Shown in pieces: positions 1 through 11,490 of a stretch of 64,000 nt of DNA (positions within the stretch are counted from its first letter, which is position 1; each line of letters begins with the position of its first letter). Made by a program: the position numbers and the translations under genes. The notes under the pieces are model-generated. The model saw only the letters and a program-made list of their open reading frames with translations, was not told the origin of the DNA and made no database searches. The stretch is from Diospyros lotus (Eukaryota; Streptophyta; Magnoliopsida; Ericales; Ebenaceae). Location: the NCBI RefSeq assembly GCF_014633365.1, contig NC_068339.1, positions 26,855,316 to 26,919,315 on the forward strand. Direction: 5' to 3'.

Positions 1-311
1 GTCTTACAAGTTATGTCATCTTAGACTTTTAGGGTAAAATCAATCATTACAATCATTCTTCCTATTCAAGCTTCTCCTTTCTTCCAATCCCAAACCTCCA
101 AATCTTATCTTCACATGGCTTCTAGGGTAAGAACCTATCATGGCCCTTATCTCTTCCTTTCGAAACTAACCTTATTCTTCCAAGCTAAGCCACCTTAAGA
201 CTTTTGGGTAACATTTATTATTACAACTTCCAAACTAAGCCACCTTAAGACTTTTGGGTAAAATTCATTATTACAACTTCCAAACTTAATATCAAATTCC
301 AGGGTATTACA
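1..311 (+). mobile_element. 3' end of an LTR retrotransposon LTR (truncated by window edge)
   Basis: The stretch ends in GGGTATTACA at 311, a typical CA-terminated LTR end. It is followed directly by sequence that matches the 88-bp repeat unit of the CACTA copies, so it is inserted in CACTA-1. It contains two copies of a roughly 50-bp direct repeat built on 'aagccaccttaagactttt' (about 185-285). The 5' part lies outside the window, so neither the left target duplication nor the family can be determined. The LTR assignment rests only on the terminus and the abrupt junction. Confidence 0.5.
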
Positions 312-355
312 TGGGTGATCACCCATTATTTTTTTATTATTAATGCTTAGTACTA

Positions 356-452
356 TATGTATCCTGTGAGTGATAAGATTTAATCACTCCATTCGAGTGG
401 TGGGTGATCACCCATTTTTTAAAGTTTTTAATACTTAATACTATATGTATCC
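356..452 (+). repeat. 88-bp tandem repeat with GGGTGATCACCC palindrome (CACTA-1 copy)
   Basis: The motif tatgtatcctg recurs at 356 and 444, exactly 88 bp apart. The same 88-bp period is seen in CACTA-2. Each unit carries the perfect palindrome GGGTGATCACCC (313-324 and 403-414). The second unit is cut by solo LTR A and resumes at 4401. Confidence 0.8.
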
Positions 453-1174
453 TGTAACACCCCATATTTTTGTTAAGATTGTCATGTATTTTAAGTGAGT
501 TTAAAATACCGAAAAATGGCTTGATAGCAAATTAAATCGTCGAATCGACTGCCAGGAGTGGCCCGAAGAGTGAATATCTACAGAAAATGACATGGTCTCG
601 ATGAGCGTTTTAAGATAGGATTTATGGAATTAAAAGAAATTAGAATTGAGACGATTTTCGGTACAGCTAAAATACAACTGTGATTTGAGGCTGAAATACC
701 AAATTGTCATAGGGGACTTCCAAGAAGTCAACGGAATCTTGAGAGGGCTCCAGTTTTTCATAACGATCAACTCTTCAGTAGTTTTAGGATGAATTAAGGG
801 CCCGGTGAGGACCCAGTGGCGAAATCAATTTTATCGAGTAAACCCGAAGTTATTAATTTTGGTTTTAAAGCATTGTAATGCAATTTTAATTGGTCTTTGA
901 GGGTGTATATGTAATTTAAGAATTTCTTAAGTGCTATTAATAGAATTCTTAAGTGTAATTAATGAGAAGTTGAGGGATTAAATGTGTTAATACACATTAT
1001 ATATATATATTATATAGATATGTATGCAAGCATGCGCGTCTGGGCGTGGGGAGCTTTCAGAAGCTCGATGAAATGGGTTCTTCATTAGAGGGCTTGAGCA
1101 GAGAGATTGAGGAGAATGCTGTGAGAGGTGGCCAAGGCTGTCGGGGCAGTGGAGAAGCGTCGTTGGCTCGCCTA

Positions 1175-1213
<39 letters not shown>

Positions 1214-4200
1214 CGAGGGAGAGAAGAAGAGAGATGGCCGAATCGGCCATGGTAGTGAGCGGCCGAGAGTAGCCCAGAATTCGTGAGAGAGCAAGCTCGA
1301 GAGAAAGAGACCGAGAGTTCGAGGGAAGAGAGAGAGTGAGAGAGCTTGAAGCTCGGCCATGGCTGTTCGTTGAAGCGAGCGACCAGACGCGGCCAGCAAC
1401 TCCTTTGTTGTGCGCGGGAGGCCGAGTGAAGAGAGGAGCTGAGATTGAGAGAGCTCGTGGGAGCCTAGCAGAGAGCATTGGTGAGAGTTGCATGAGGGAA
1501 AGAAAGCAAGGCCGAAGCGGCAGCCATAGCCGCGACCATGGCAGCAAGCTCGGGAGCTTGCAGGCGGCCATGGCCGAATGAAGTGGAGGAGCAAACGGCG
1601 GGCAGCGGAGCAGCAAGGTGCGTGGGCTCGGTGGCCCGAGGTGGCGCCCGGAGGCGGAGAACGAACAGCAGCAAGCTGCTGTGCACGCAGGCTGCGCGTA
1701 GGAGGCAGCCAGCAGCCGCGGTGGCTGCGATGCAGGCGGAGGCGGCGCGGGTGCTGTGAAGAAGAAGAAGAAGAAGAAGAAGAAGAAGAAGAAGAAGGAG
1801 AAAGAAAAGAAAGGAAAGAAAGAAAGAAAGAAAGAAGAAGAAGAAGAAGATGCAGGAGCCTCGGTGAAGAAGAAATAGAGAAGAAGATGAACAGTAGGAG
1901 GGAGGAAAAGAAATCAAAGAAGAAAAGAAAAAGAAAAGAAAAGGAAAGAAAGGTAAGAAAAATGGGAAATTGGAAAATAAATATGAGGAAGCTCTCGAAA
2001 AATCCAGAAAAAATAGAAAATAGTGTTGTATTAATATTCCAGAGTTTTTGGCAAGAAAAATGGTTCGGCCACACTTTTCAAGGTCAACGCACGCGCGTCA
2101 ATGAGGCTTTGAAAGATAAGCCTAAGTAAGTTTTAGAATTTTCAATATTCTTATAAATATATTTGATGAATTTCCATGGATAATATTTGGTGAAATATTT
2201 AAGTAGATATTTATTTTAGACTATTATTGAGGAAAATGAGAGAAAAATAGAGAATAATGCAAGGAAATTATGGAAAATAGGTTTTGTTGTTTATTGGAAT
2301 AAAATGATGAATATGGTGCTTTGATGATTTAGGTGAAGTGATTTGCACGCGAATCGAGGCCGTGCATGCAAATCGAGGCATCTTAGAAATTGTCAAGGCA
2401 AGCACTCCACCCTCTCTTATCTTTATTTCCATTAGCTATCCTTCATATTTCTTTGATGTCAGATAATAGCATGTGATGGATGCTTCCATTCTTAGATTCG
2501 GTTTATCTTCCTTATTGCCAGTCGGTTATTTCCTTATTGTTACCTCCTTATTTTGATGTTGACCGGTTGGGTGTTGAACTGGAGGTTTTATTTAGGGATT
2601 ACAGACTTGACATTTGATAGTGTTCTCCATGTTGGTTGGATTTGTCTGAGATGGTGAGCCTATTCTTGAGAATGGTTTATTTTCCTTATTGTGGGGTTAA
2701 TTTGGAGATGTTGTAGTTGAAGTTTCCAGATAAGCTTGTATATGAGGATTTATTGAGGAACACTGTAAACTTGTTACTGAGGACATATGTGAGGATTTAC
2801 TCATCGTGAGTCATTAATGGTTTTTATTATAAGTTTGTTTATTGCTAGTTTCTCAATTTTCCTTTCTATGAGATTTTAGATATATATTTTGAGGACTTTA
2901 GGTTCTTTATTCGAGAATTATAGGCGTGACTTATTTTCTTACCGTATGTGATTTACTGGTTGTTATAAGTCAGACTTCTCGCCTAATCTTGTTGTTTGAG
3001 GAATTACTCTGTTGAGTTGTGGATGTTTTCATTCGAGGATTATAGGCATGTTTCTGGTTAATTTCTCCATCTTGGTTTGATCCTTGCCAGATGGTGGGTC
3101 TTTCCTTGTGAGCTTTGAAGGGTTCGTTTCTCCCTTCTGTTTTGTTGTTGGAATGAAGCTAAGAACCTGTGGGTAGGTTCTCGTTAGAGGTTGTTGTGGC
3201 TGAGTGTATTTGCATGTGTTTCTTTTATTACCAGTATCTTGTCAGTTCATATGCATGCATGGGTTGGGGATATGCATATGGGGATTTCATGTGACTGGTG
3301 TGCTCGGCCATGGGCATCTTGTTGTATATTTGTCTTCCCTTCGGGGCGAGCAGGGCATGATGCATGGCTTATGGGGACTATGTATCATCGTTTATGCTCA
3401 TTATGCCTTTGCATGACATGAGCACTGCATTATATGTGATTTCCTATATGGGCGAGCAAGGCTTGATGCATGGCTTATGGGGGCTTTGTATCATCGTTTA
3501 TGCTCATTGTGCCACTGCATTATATTTGTGCATTGCATGGTTACTGGCGCCGCGTGTGTGTTTGTGTTGTGATGTTTTTTGGGCGTTCTAGCGTGCCGAG
3601 GGAGCTTTGGCTCAATTATTGCAATTTTGGCTGGCATACCAGATTTAAGGACGCAACTTGCACTATCAGAATAGTATGTATTGATCAGGGTTCCGATCGC
3701 GCTGGCCCGAGTGAGCTACGGCTCGATATGATACTTATACATTGACTTTTAGGGCAGTGACAGGTTCGTGATAGGAACTTGGGTGCCGTGTGTCTTATGT
3801 GGGCCCCAAGGACCAGTATGTGCATATTTTATTATGTGGCATTTTGTTTATCTATCATGTGATTCATGGGCATGTGATGTATGGTTGGTTGTCATGCTTT
3901 GCATGGGTATAGCATGTGGGGTGCGGATTTATCTTTAGCTTCCATACTCCTATCAGCCTTTCATTTCTTATATGCTTGTTGAGTCTCGTGACTCACTCTT
4001 GCTTCTCTTGATTCCAGGTAAAGACAAGTCTAAGTGTGGGGACGAGGCTAGCAGTCCTTGAGGTATCTCGATAGGTGGTGTACAGGGCAATCCTAATAGA
4101 TCTTGGTTTGGTGTATCTTGTGATTTTGTGCCATAGATGTTAGCACTTGAGTGCTTGGCACGGTCTTGTATATGTATATACCACGTAACCCTGTGACCGA

Positions 4201-4395
4201 TTATCTTATTATGCATGCCTAGGATGTGTGAGTATTGCTTCCGTTGTTATTTCTTTTGCATGAGTTCAGGTGATCCTAGTTGAGCATGCATGGCAGGTCA
4301 GGGTGGTTTTATATTTTTCATTTTCTTTTCCTTTCATGCGGGCCCTTGCCCGGGTTCTTCGGCTTGGCCGGGGTATTCGGGAAGGGGGTCTCACA
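453..4395 (+). mobile_element. Solo LTR A (long LTR, 3943 bp) with 5-bp target duplication
   Basis: It begins TGTAACACCCC at 453 and ends GGGTCTCACA at 4395. Flanks are tatcc (448-452) and tatca (4396-4400), a 5-bp target duplication with one change. The paralogous uninterrupted site at 11460-11490 reads tatcctgtgagtgat, which proves the insertion. There is no primer-binding site or coding domain inside, so this is a solo LTR. Internal features are a GC-rich island (1020-1760), GA and GAA microsatellites (1175-1330, 1758-1900), and a 106-bp direct repeat (units from about 3345 and 3451). Near the 3' end is a conserved motif TGAGTCTCGTGACTCA (3978-3993) followed by a pyrimidine tract and CAG/GTAAAG. 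A related repeat in solo LTR C supports a shared Gypsy-like family. The long ORFs on both strands at 987-2129 are low-complexity artefacts. Confidence 0.85.
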
Positions 4396-6806
4396 TATCA
4401 TGTGAGTGATAAGATTTAATATGTAATGACTCGTCTAGTGAGCTTTAGATGTTAATTATATTTTTATATAGTGTGTTATGTGGGCTTGTTATATGCCAAA
4501 AGTAAGTTATGGGTGAATAAGAAGGTATGTCTTTAATAAACAACTCATGCTCCATTCTTTTCTAAATTTTTCATAAGATTTCTTTAAAGATTTTGTTATA
4601 GGTTTTTTTTCCATGCCTATAAACATCATATATAAATAATTTTGTTTACCTCCCGACTTTTTTTTAGATTTTTGCAAGTATAGCTTCCGGTGTTGACTTA
4701 TCGGGCATAAAATTAAATTAGTTTTTAGAAATCTTTATTTTCTTTTTTAAACTAAGATAAATTTAGAATTGCCATGAATGCAAAAATTTGGTGGTTGCAG
4801 ACAATAGAAGGTCGTTTAGAATTGCAACACCAAATAGAGCTAGTTTTGTTAAATTTGTGATAGAGATACACAATAATCACAGCTGTTAGGAAAATGGAAC
4901 AAATTCACCAAAACTTCTAGAATAAAATTTTACCAATTTCACAAAATCTCCCTAATTTGTAAGAATTTTTAAGAAAGCTAAATATGTAAATAACCGTCCA
5001 AATTGATCAAAACTAGTGACACAAAAGACACAATTTTTACTCCCTATGTAAGTCAAGATATGGGAATAAATGCTCTTATACCTATTAGCACAAAGTTAGG
5101 AGATCTTAATAATGTTTTCTGAAGAATTGTGAATGTAATAGAGTAACCCTCACTTGCGCATTCTTAAAATTGAAGTTGGAAGAAGCTGTAAGCAATTCCA
5201 TTAACACTTATTTATATAAGACAATAACTATACTGTGTATCTGATATTTATATACAATGTCAGCTTGTGCTTGTAGAACGCATATTTAGCATGTCACATG
5301 GACATACGTGTTGAATACATTTACAACATTTATTTTGGAATGTCCGTGCTTAATGGCTATTGGATGTTTCCTCTACTTTCTTACAAAGGCTATTATATAG
5401 ATGCTAGGGAAGCTAACATATGAGCAGATTTTGAGTCTTCGTAGAGATAGAATTAATGTATCAATCATGATTCATACATATATATATCTATATAAAACCT
5501 AAAAAAACCTTTAAAACTTTAATATAGGATCTGATTTCTAATGCTGTAAAAAAAAAAAAAAGAATTTTGAAATATGGGATTTGAATCCTTCCAATATGGA
5601 TTCATGGATTGCTGGAAGGAGATTTTATATTTGAAAGTTGTTGCACGAAGAGAAAGTGGCTTTTTGATTTGTGAGATTAGCCATGAATGCAAAAAATGAT
5701 ATACTTGCCATCTTCCAAATATTTTAAGTTGGGTCATAGGACTAATGATCTTAGAGAAGATATGGTCATGGATAAAGATAATTCATAAATTAGAATTCAC
5801 ATATGTGGCCCCATTCCATAGAACTAAGGCTTTGTGTTTTTGTTAATCTACATCTCAATCTACTCTATATTTTAAGGGTTTTTATGTTTTGGTACATTTT
5901 AGTGATTGTATGTTATGTAGTTTGTGATGGAGATGTTTTGTGCTTTGTTAATTCTATTTCTAACATTTTATAAAGAAAACATGAACATTTTTTTTACTCT
6001 AATTTTATGTTTTATTTTTATTTTTTTGTAAGTCAATGAGACAACAAGACTCTGAAGGAAGCAACTGTTGTCTTGGAGTACATGAATAGTTTTATGACTA
6101 TATATAGTGTTTTGTTGTACATTAGTTTTGAATAATATATACAATTATCAAAGTGTTATTTTTAGCTGAACATATTTTTTGGTGTAATTTGTTAGCAATT
6201 AACACATATATATACTACTTTTGGTGTGTAAATGCTAATGGATAATGATTACTTTGGTGTTATTTGAATGACATGTTTAATTTTATGAGTTTTATTCCAA
6301 TTTGATATGGATAATGATATATAAGTTTGGTGGTTTATATCAAAACATGATGTTTTTGTCATTGATGACTAGCAATTATTTTCATACTATTAAAAAAATA
6401 TAAAAAAATATTTTTTTAACGATACGAATCATACCGTCGCTAATTGTTCACATTATTAATGAAAGGAAATATTGTCGTTATTGGTTTGTGTTTTGATAAC
6501 TAAAAAGTTATTTTTAACGATAGGAATCATACGATCGCTAATTGTTTAGACTATTAACGACGGGAAATATTGTCGTTATTGGCTTATAATTTAGTAGTTA
6601 ATAATTATTTTTAACGATGGGAATCATACAGTCACTAATACAATTAACGATAGGTTTATCATTCCTGTTGTTAAAGACTTTTATTCTCGGAAGCAATAAC
6701 GACGACCGACGATAGGAAAATTCCCATCGTTACAACTTTTTAACGACTGAAAATCAACTTTCAACGACTGATTTTCCTATCGTTGAAACCTGTTTTTCCT
6801 GTAGTG

Positions 6807-7002
6807 AAAACCTTGCGGCGAGACATAATGGCAAAGGAAAAACCATGCGGCAAAACCTTATGGTGAGGGCACAACCTTGTGGCAAAAACTTTGTAACGAA
6901 AGAGCTAGTGACGAAGCCTTATGGAAAAGACCTTGTGACAAAAGAGCTAGTGGCAAAACACCTTTTGGCGAAGACCTAGCGGCGAAGGACTTTAACTATA
7001 AC
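6807..7002. repeat. Spacer of degenerate 'cttgtggcaaaa' repeats between CACTA-1 and CACTA-2
   Basis: Short degenerate units such as 'ccttgcggcga', 'ccatgcggcaaaa', 'ccttgtggcaaaa' and 'ctagtggcaaaa' recur about ten times at irregular spacing of 15-25 bp. The same kind of unit continues after the CACTA-2 end (13101-13210), so CACTA-2 probably inserted into this tract. Similar motifs ('gagcttgcggcaat') occur at 63670-63910 beside Gypsy Tat sequence, which suggests it is a retrotransposon non-coding region. That origin is inference. Confidence 0.45.
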
Positions 7003-7589
7003 AAAAACAAGCATTAACGACCAAAAATTAGCGACGACATTAGTTTTGGTCGTTAATGTAGTACTATTAACGACTAAATATAAATCCTGTCGTTATATGA
7101 TAAATTTTAACGACAGGCTAAATAAGTCGTCGTTAATAAACCACTTTCTCGTTGTTATTGGTTAACATTTCTAATTCTAATCATAAAATAATAAAAAAGA
7201 ATTAATAAGATTTAACTACTACTTATATAAACAATTCTAATATAATTATATTTTTCAGTAAATGCACAAATATAATTATTAAACTATTATAATTGGGAAT
7301 TACTTATTTATTGATAATACAATATATTAAAAAATTATAAATATATTAAAAATAATTTAATATATCAAACTAATTTATTATAATTATTAGATTTATTTAT
7401 AATATAATTTTATTTTCAAATAATTATTAATTTGATGCAATAATTTAAATCATTTTATCAGTTTTCATAAATCTTAAAATATTTTATTTTTATCAATCAA
7501 ATAATTATTAATATTATTTTCATAAATTATTTTAATTTTATTAATTAAAAATTAAATATTTTTAAAAAATAAAAAAACTAGAATATTGG

Positions 7590-7915
7590 CTGGAGTTGCC
7601 TTTTCCCCTGCAATTCCCACAGAATCATCCCCCCCACCCCCCAAAATCCCTAATTCCCCAAATCACAGCCTCTGAAGCACCGCCATCGCAGCCTCTGAAG
7701 CACCGCCTCCCTCCATCACCTTCACCGCCTCAACTCCTCCGTCGCGTCACCGCCTCCGTCGCCTCCTCCAACTCCATTGTAGCCTTCTCTTCGCCACCTC
7801 CAACTCCATCGTCGCCACTAAATCTCCCTCTCACATAGTCCCTGCCCTTTCCAGCTCATCGCCTCCGCCTCCTCAGCGCCGTTTCCGCCTCTAGAATCAC
7901 TGTTCAGGTATCGCT
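7590..7915 (+). pseudogene. Pro/Ser-rich exon-like segment inside CACTA-2 (possible captured first exon)
   Basis: An abrupt C-rich block within AT-rich DNA. It reads as a proline/serine-rich open frame of about 80 codons from 7596 to 7838, then continues C-rich to a possible splice donor 'CAG|GTATCG' at about 7907. A 22-bp unit around 'gcctctgaagcaccgcc' is directly repeated (7668-7715). Plant transit peptides and 5' leaders often look like this, and CACTA elements often capture such exons. No protein family is recognisable, and composition alone could explain the frame. Confidence 0.3.
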
Positions 7916-9204
7916 CTCTCACAAATCTGCCACTATCCCTTGGGCAAGTCCCAAATCCCCAAATCTCTAGTTCTCCCTATCTCTATTTACCTATTTATTC
8001 TGAAAATAGTAGTTATTTCATTCAGCTATAGAATCTGACCTGCTTACTTTTAAGTCTATCTCTGTTTAAAGTACTATGGCCCTCAGGAACAAGTGCTACC
8101 TTTTGTGTAAAGCATTGAATAGTTTTGTCGTAATGTATAGTATGATCTTTTGGCTCCTTTGGTTTAGATCCCCATACTTTATTAGATCTTCTTTGTCTCA
8201 ACACCATGAGATGCTTCTGGGTGCTTCTACAAACATATTCATGATTCTTTTTTTTTTTTGCTTCTTAAGTGTGGTGACTGTCACTGAGTTCATGATTTTG
8301 AAGCTGTATTTAATTAATTATATAGCAATGCCCATTAATTAGCACATGCGACAATTATTTTGTATTGATGGGTTTGATCTTAATTAGCAACTCTTACTTT
8401 GGGTGTGTCAGTGTCATTATCCCTAACCAATCTACAACTATCATCATTTGTCATGTTAAGTTGATCATTCTACTCCATTTACTGATACTGATTTAGTCAC
8501 AGTTAATTACATATATCCCACTATGAATGTCTTCAGAGAGCCTCTTAGATAGAAGACAAAATCTAGTTAAATAAATTATTTCTAACAAAGCATGCCAAAC
8601 AAACAACATTAAAGTATAGTATGTAATTTATAGATAACATGCTTTAGATCTGATCATATCAGAAAAAAATTTATAATAATTTTATTCAAAATTAATAGTA
8701 GATTGATTTGTATTCAAAAAAATATCATAATAATTTTATCCAAAATTAACAATAGATTTATAGATGCAAAGGAATTGAGATCATTGGTTTTTTAAAATTA
8801 AAAAAGAAAAACTTTTCTTCTTGTAGGTAAAAGCAAAAAAAACCCTTCAAGGGTTCTTTTTCGAATTTTGGTAGAAATTAAAGTCTAAGAAACTCACCGG
8901 CAGCCGGTAAGAGACGGGGATGATTCAACCTATCCTCCCTCCTATGATGCAATTTTAGTGTTATATGTAATTAAAATGTTGCTTCTTTCTACAGTTTTCT
9001 GAAGAAAGAAGGAGGAAAAGGCTTTGTGTTTTCTGAAGAAAGGTGAAAAAATTAGTATGCTTTTGTTTTGAGTTTCTGTTTACAATACTATTTTGACAAT
9101 CAAAACAGAAAAAAAGAGTTTGATGTCATTTTATAAAACATCTCCACTATTATTGTTAAATTGTTTAGGTGAAGTACAAGATTTTGTCATTCTATTATGA
9201 GATA

Positions 9205-9250
9205 ATGGCACCTAGTAAGGAGTGGATGAATCTTGTCAATGATCGACTTA
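9205..9250 (+). pseudogene. TNP2-like N-terminal remnant (possible)
   Basis: An ATG at 9205 opens a short stretch of W-M-N-L followed by D-R-L, which resembles the start of the transposase-associated domain found at the N terminus of CACTA TNP2 proteins. The frame then runs into hydrophobic, unrelated sequence. The match is short. The better example of the same domain lies at 11103. Confidence 0.3.
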
Positions 9251-9560
9251 ATGATGTTTCTTTAATCTATTGCATGCTTATTTGTTTGCTAATGAGTGGG
9301 GTTGTACTGTTGTATATCTCTCTTCTGAGTTTCCGTATTGAAATCCTAGGACATTATGTTTATTCAGCTCAACTCAATCTGTTCTTATTTTTAATGGTGC
9401 TCCCACTATTGATATATTCAATCATAAAGTTCTTTATAATCCGAGGATTATAAAGTTCTTTGTTGAGATAAGCATTTTTTCTTTATATCTACATCTATTA
9501 TAGGTTGATGTTTTACTATCTAATTTGAAAATCTTGAGTACATATTTCTAATCACTGAAA

Positions 9561-9662
9561 CCTTTTAATTTACATGGACCGCATGGTGTCCTGAGGCATC
9601 TGAAGTACCTAATTGAGACAAAGGGATCAGCTGTTGTCTGTGTGGCAGAGGAAGCTGGGCAG
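9561..9662 (+). pseudogene. Captured exon of plant ATP-dependent 6-phosphofructokinase
   Basis: The 34 codons from 9561 translate beginning PFNLHGPHGVLRHLKYLIE and continue through TKGSAVVCVAEEAGQ without a stop. They end at a canonical donor (CAG|GTGAGT, 9663). This is the conserved segment of plant cytosolic/plastidic ATP-PFK (EC 2.7.1.11, group A PFK fold) that follows the '..PEVPF' substrate-binding strand. The usual 'EGAGQ' reads EEAGQ here, a Gly-to-Glu change. Upstream sequence is not PFK: the '..PEV' codons are degraded and no acceptor is obvious. No other PFK exon is recognisable nearby. Its location between the CACTA-2 ends indicates transduplication of a host gene. As a single exon it cannot give an enzyme. 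Confidence 0.8.
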
Positions 9663-10035
9663 GTGAGTTATGTCTCTATTACTGGCTTTTAGGTCAAACT
9701 GTATTCTAATAAATGATACCTATGTATCTGTTGCAGTCCCATGATCCCATCTATGTATGCCTTTTGTTATTACCTCATACTGGAACAAGTTTATGTAAAA
9801 CAAGTGAATTTTCTATGTTTGATATATAAGTTGGCAAGTCCATCATGGCTTTTATATTTTCTTGACTAACATTGCAAAACTGTTGGTTTTACTACCTTTT
9901 TAGTTGCTTTGACCTCCCTATTGTTCACTTGTAATAATAGGTTATTTTAATATAATTATAAAGTATATTATTGATAACAACCTTTAAAAGAATTTAAGTA
10001 GCCAATTAATTAATTTTTGTTAATATATTTTATGT

Positions 10036-10112
10036 GAGAGGCAGAGCCTTGGTTGCAACAGTATGGTTGCTCTGGGATCAAAAGGTCACAGGTCTAGGTC
10101 AAGGGTCTTGTA
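10036..10112 (+). mobile_element. 5' fragment of a tRNA-derived SINE (Au-like)
   Basis: The string gaggcagagccttggttgca followed by 'acagtatggttgctctg' and 'aaggtcacaggtctaggtc' matches the layout of plant Au-type SINE heads: a degenerate polymerase III A box, 'gcaac..taaggttgct', then 'ggtcacgggttcgag' as B box. Only the first 75 bp or so are recognisable, and no target duplication or poly-T tail was found. It lies inside CACTA-2. Confidence 0.45.
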
Positions 10113-11102
10113 TTTATATAGCCTTTGACATCCCCGACAGACAACTAGCTATTGGAATTGATGAGCAGTTGACAGTTTTTCCTATGCATTTTAAACTTCG
10201 GCTACATTTTGTAATCTATCAATTTCAAGTATTGTTTAAATATATTAATCCTTGGCTCATTATTTCTAAAAGCCATTTTTAAATATCATTCAGAGTAATT
10301 TAAGATTTAGTTATCATTTATTAAAGTTTTGTGTTGAAACATTTATCATCAAAACACTATCAAAATCAAACTAATAGAAGTAAGTGAGATTTTTAGCTTA
10401 CTAGTTATCTCATGTGTTAAAGAAAATAGGAGAAGTATTGGTGCTCAAAAGCTTTTCTATGTTCATCTTTAATTTATTGAAGAAGTGTTGTAAGTAATTT
10501 ATTTTAGTTGTTTTTGCTCACAATTATAGTTAGGGATATTTTTATTATTTTTTTTAATCACAAGTTTAAGTTCTTGTAAAGTAAAGAGTTGGATTAGGTT
10601 GTTTTCTTCATTAATATTTTCAACAAAAATCGATAGTATGTTTTTTATTAAGATAATATGCTCTCAACTTCTGCAAATGTAAATGACCACACTTAGGTAC
10701 TGTAATAATTAATGTTTCTTTTTTACTTAAGTTTGAATCTAAGCTCCTTGGCTGTTTTTATCTTTATTTATATTGTTAGATTGTGTTACTGTGGAAGGCA
10801 TTTTAAATTTATAGTTCTCTGTCTCAACTGTTTAGGTTAGGGACAATTGCTTACTCTCAGCTTGTTGAATTCTATACATATACTTGCTTGAACTGCTATA
10901 TGCCAAAAGTTTTAACTTTTTTGAATTATTAATATATATGTAAAGAATACTAATATAAGAGCTTTGTTTCTTTTAGGTTGGTAGATATATATATATGTAT
11001 ATGTATATGTACATGAATACTGGTAGTGCTTTTATCCCATATTCTCGTGCTCTGTAATTTAATCTATCTCTAATACTATCAATTTTTGTTGTATCTAGTA
11101 CG

Positions 11103-11177
11103 ATGGATAGGAATTGGATGCAATTGGATGATAGACTTTCTTACCAGTATGTTAATGGAGTTGATAATTATTTGTGA
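11103..11177 (+). pseudogene. TNP2 transposase-associated domain remnant (CACTA-2)
   Basis: From the ATG at 11103 the translation MDRNWMQLDDRLSYQYVNGV matches the start of the transposase-associated domain (PF13963 type) that opens CACTA TNP2 proteins: M-D-[KR]-x-W-M, then R-L-S, then an acidic N-G-V-[DE] block. A TGA stops it after 24 codons, right before the 88-bp repeat array. The rest of TNP2, including the catalytic region, is missing. Confidence 0.65.
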
Positions 11178-11195
11178 TACCAACATTGTTCGAGG

Positions 11196-11490
11196 TATGT
11201 ATCCTGTGAGTGATAGGATTTAATCACTCCCTCCGGGTGGTGGGTGATCACCATTTTTTTTAAATTTTGAATGCTTTGTATTATATGTATCCTGTGAGTG
11301 ATAGGATTTAATCACTCTCTCCGAGTGGTGGGTGATCACCCATTATTTTTTATTATTAATACTTAGTACTATATGTATCCTGTGAGTGATAGGATTTAAT
11401 CACTCCCTCCGGGAGGTGGGTGATCACCCATTTTTTAAAATTTTTAATGCTTAATACTATATGTATCCTGTGAGTGATAAGATTTAATAT
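11196..11490 (+). repeat. 88-bp tandem repeat, about 3.3 copies, with GGTGATCACC palindrome
   Basis: Unit starts (tatgtatcctg) fall at 11196, 11284, 11372 and 11460, an exact 88-bp period. Each unit contains a GGGTGATCACC(C) palindrome and the block 'tgataggatttaatcactc', which is itself a partial inverted repeat (gtgat..atcac). The fourth, partial unit runs into sequence shared with 4401 onward and supplies the uninterrupted target of solo LTR A. Confidence 0.85.

Larger units (their letters stand above)
312..6806 (+). mobile_element. CACTA-1: 3' half of a CACTA (En/Spm) transposon, interrupted by solo LTR A
   Basis: Sequence at 312-452 plus 4396-6806 is collinear with 11196-13100 (CACTA-2) over most of its length, with indels. 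The 3' end at about 6806 reads TTTTTCCTGTAGTG, the reverse complement of a CACTA terminus (CACTACAGGAAAAA). The last 400 bp (6410-6800) carry dispersed subterminal motifs of the type 'taacgacggga' / 'cgtcgtta', the usual transposase-binding architecture of this superfamily. No transposase ORF survives; a short 3' exon-like remnant sits near 6034-6090 (serine/glycine/cysteine-rich, also present in CACTA-2 near 12365). About 860 bp (4570-5430) has no counterpart in CACTA-2. Solo LTR A interrupts it at 453-4395. Confidence 0.75.

Noticed and set aside
987..2129. Long overlapping ORFs on both strands (up to 300 codons)
   Set aside because: They lie in GA/GAA microsatellite and CpG-rich LTR A sequence. 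The translations are Ser/Leu, Arg/Glu or Lys/Glu runs with no domain, and both strands are open over the same bases, a composition effect.
9169..9453. 94-codon ORF with several hydrophobic stretches (possible membrane protein)
   Set aside because: The hydrophobicity comes from T-rich DNA. Only the first dozen codons resemble a TNP2 start, the rest has no family, and the locus is inside a CACTA element.
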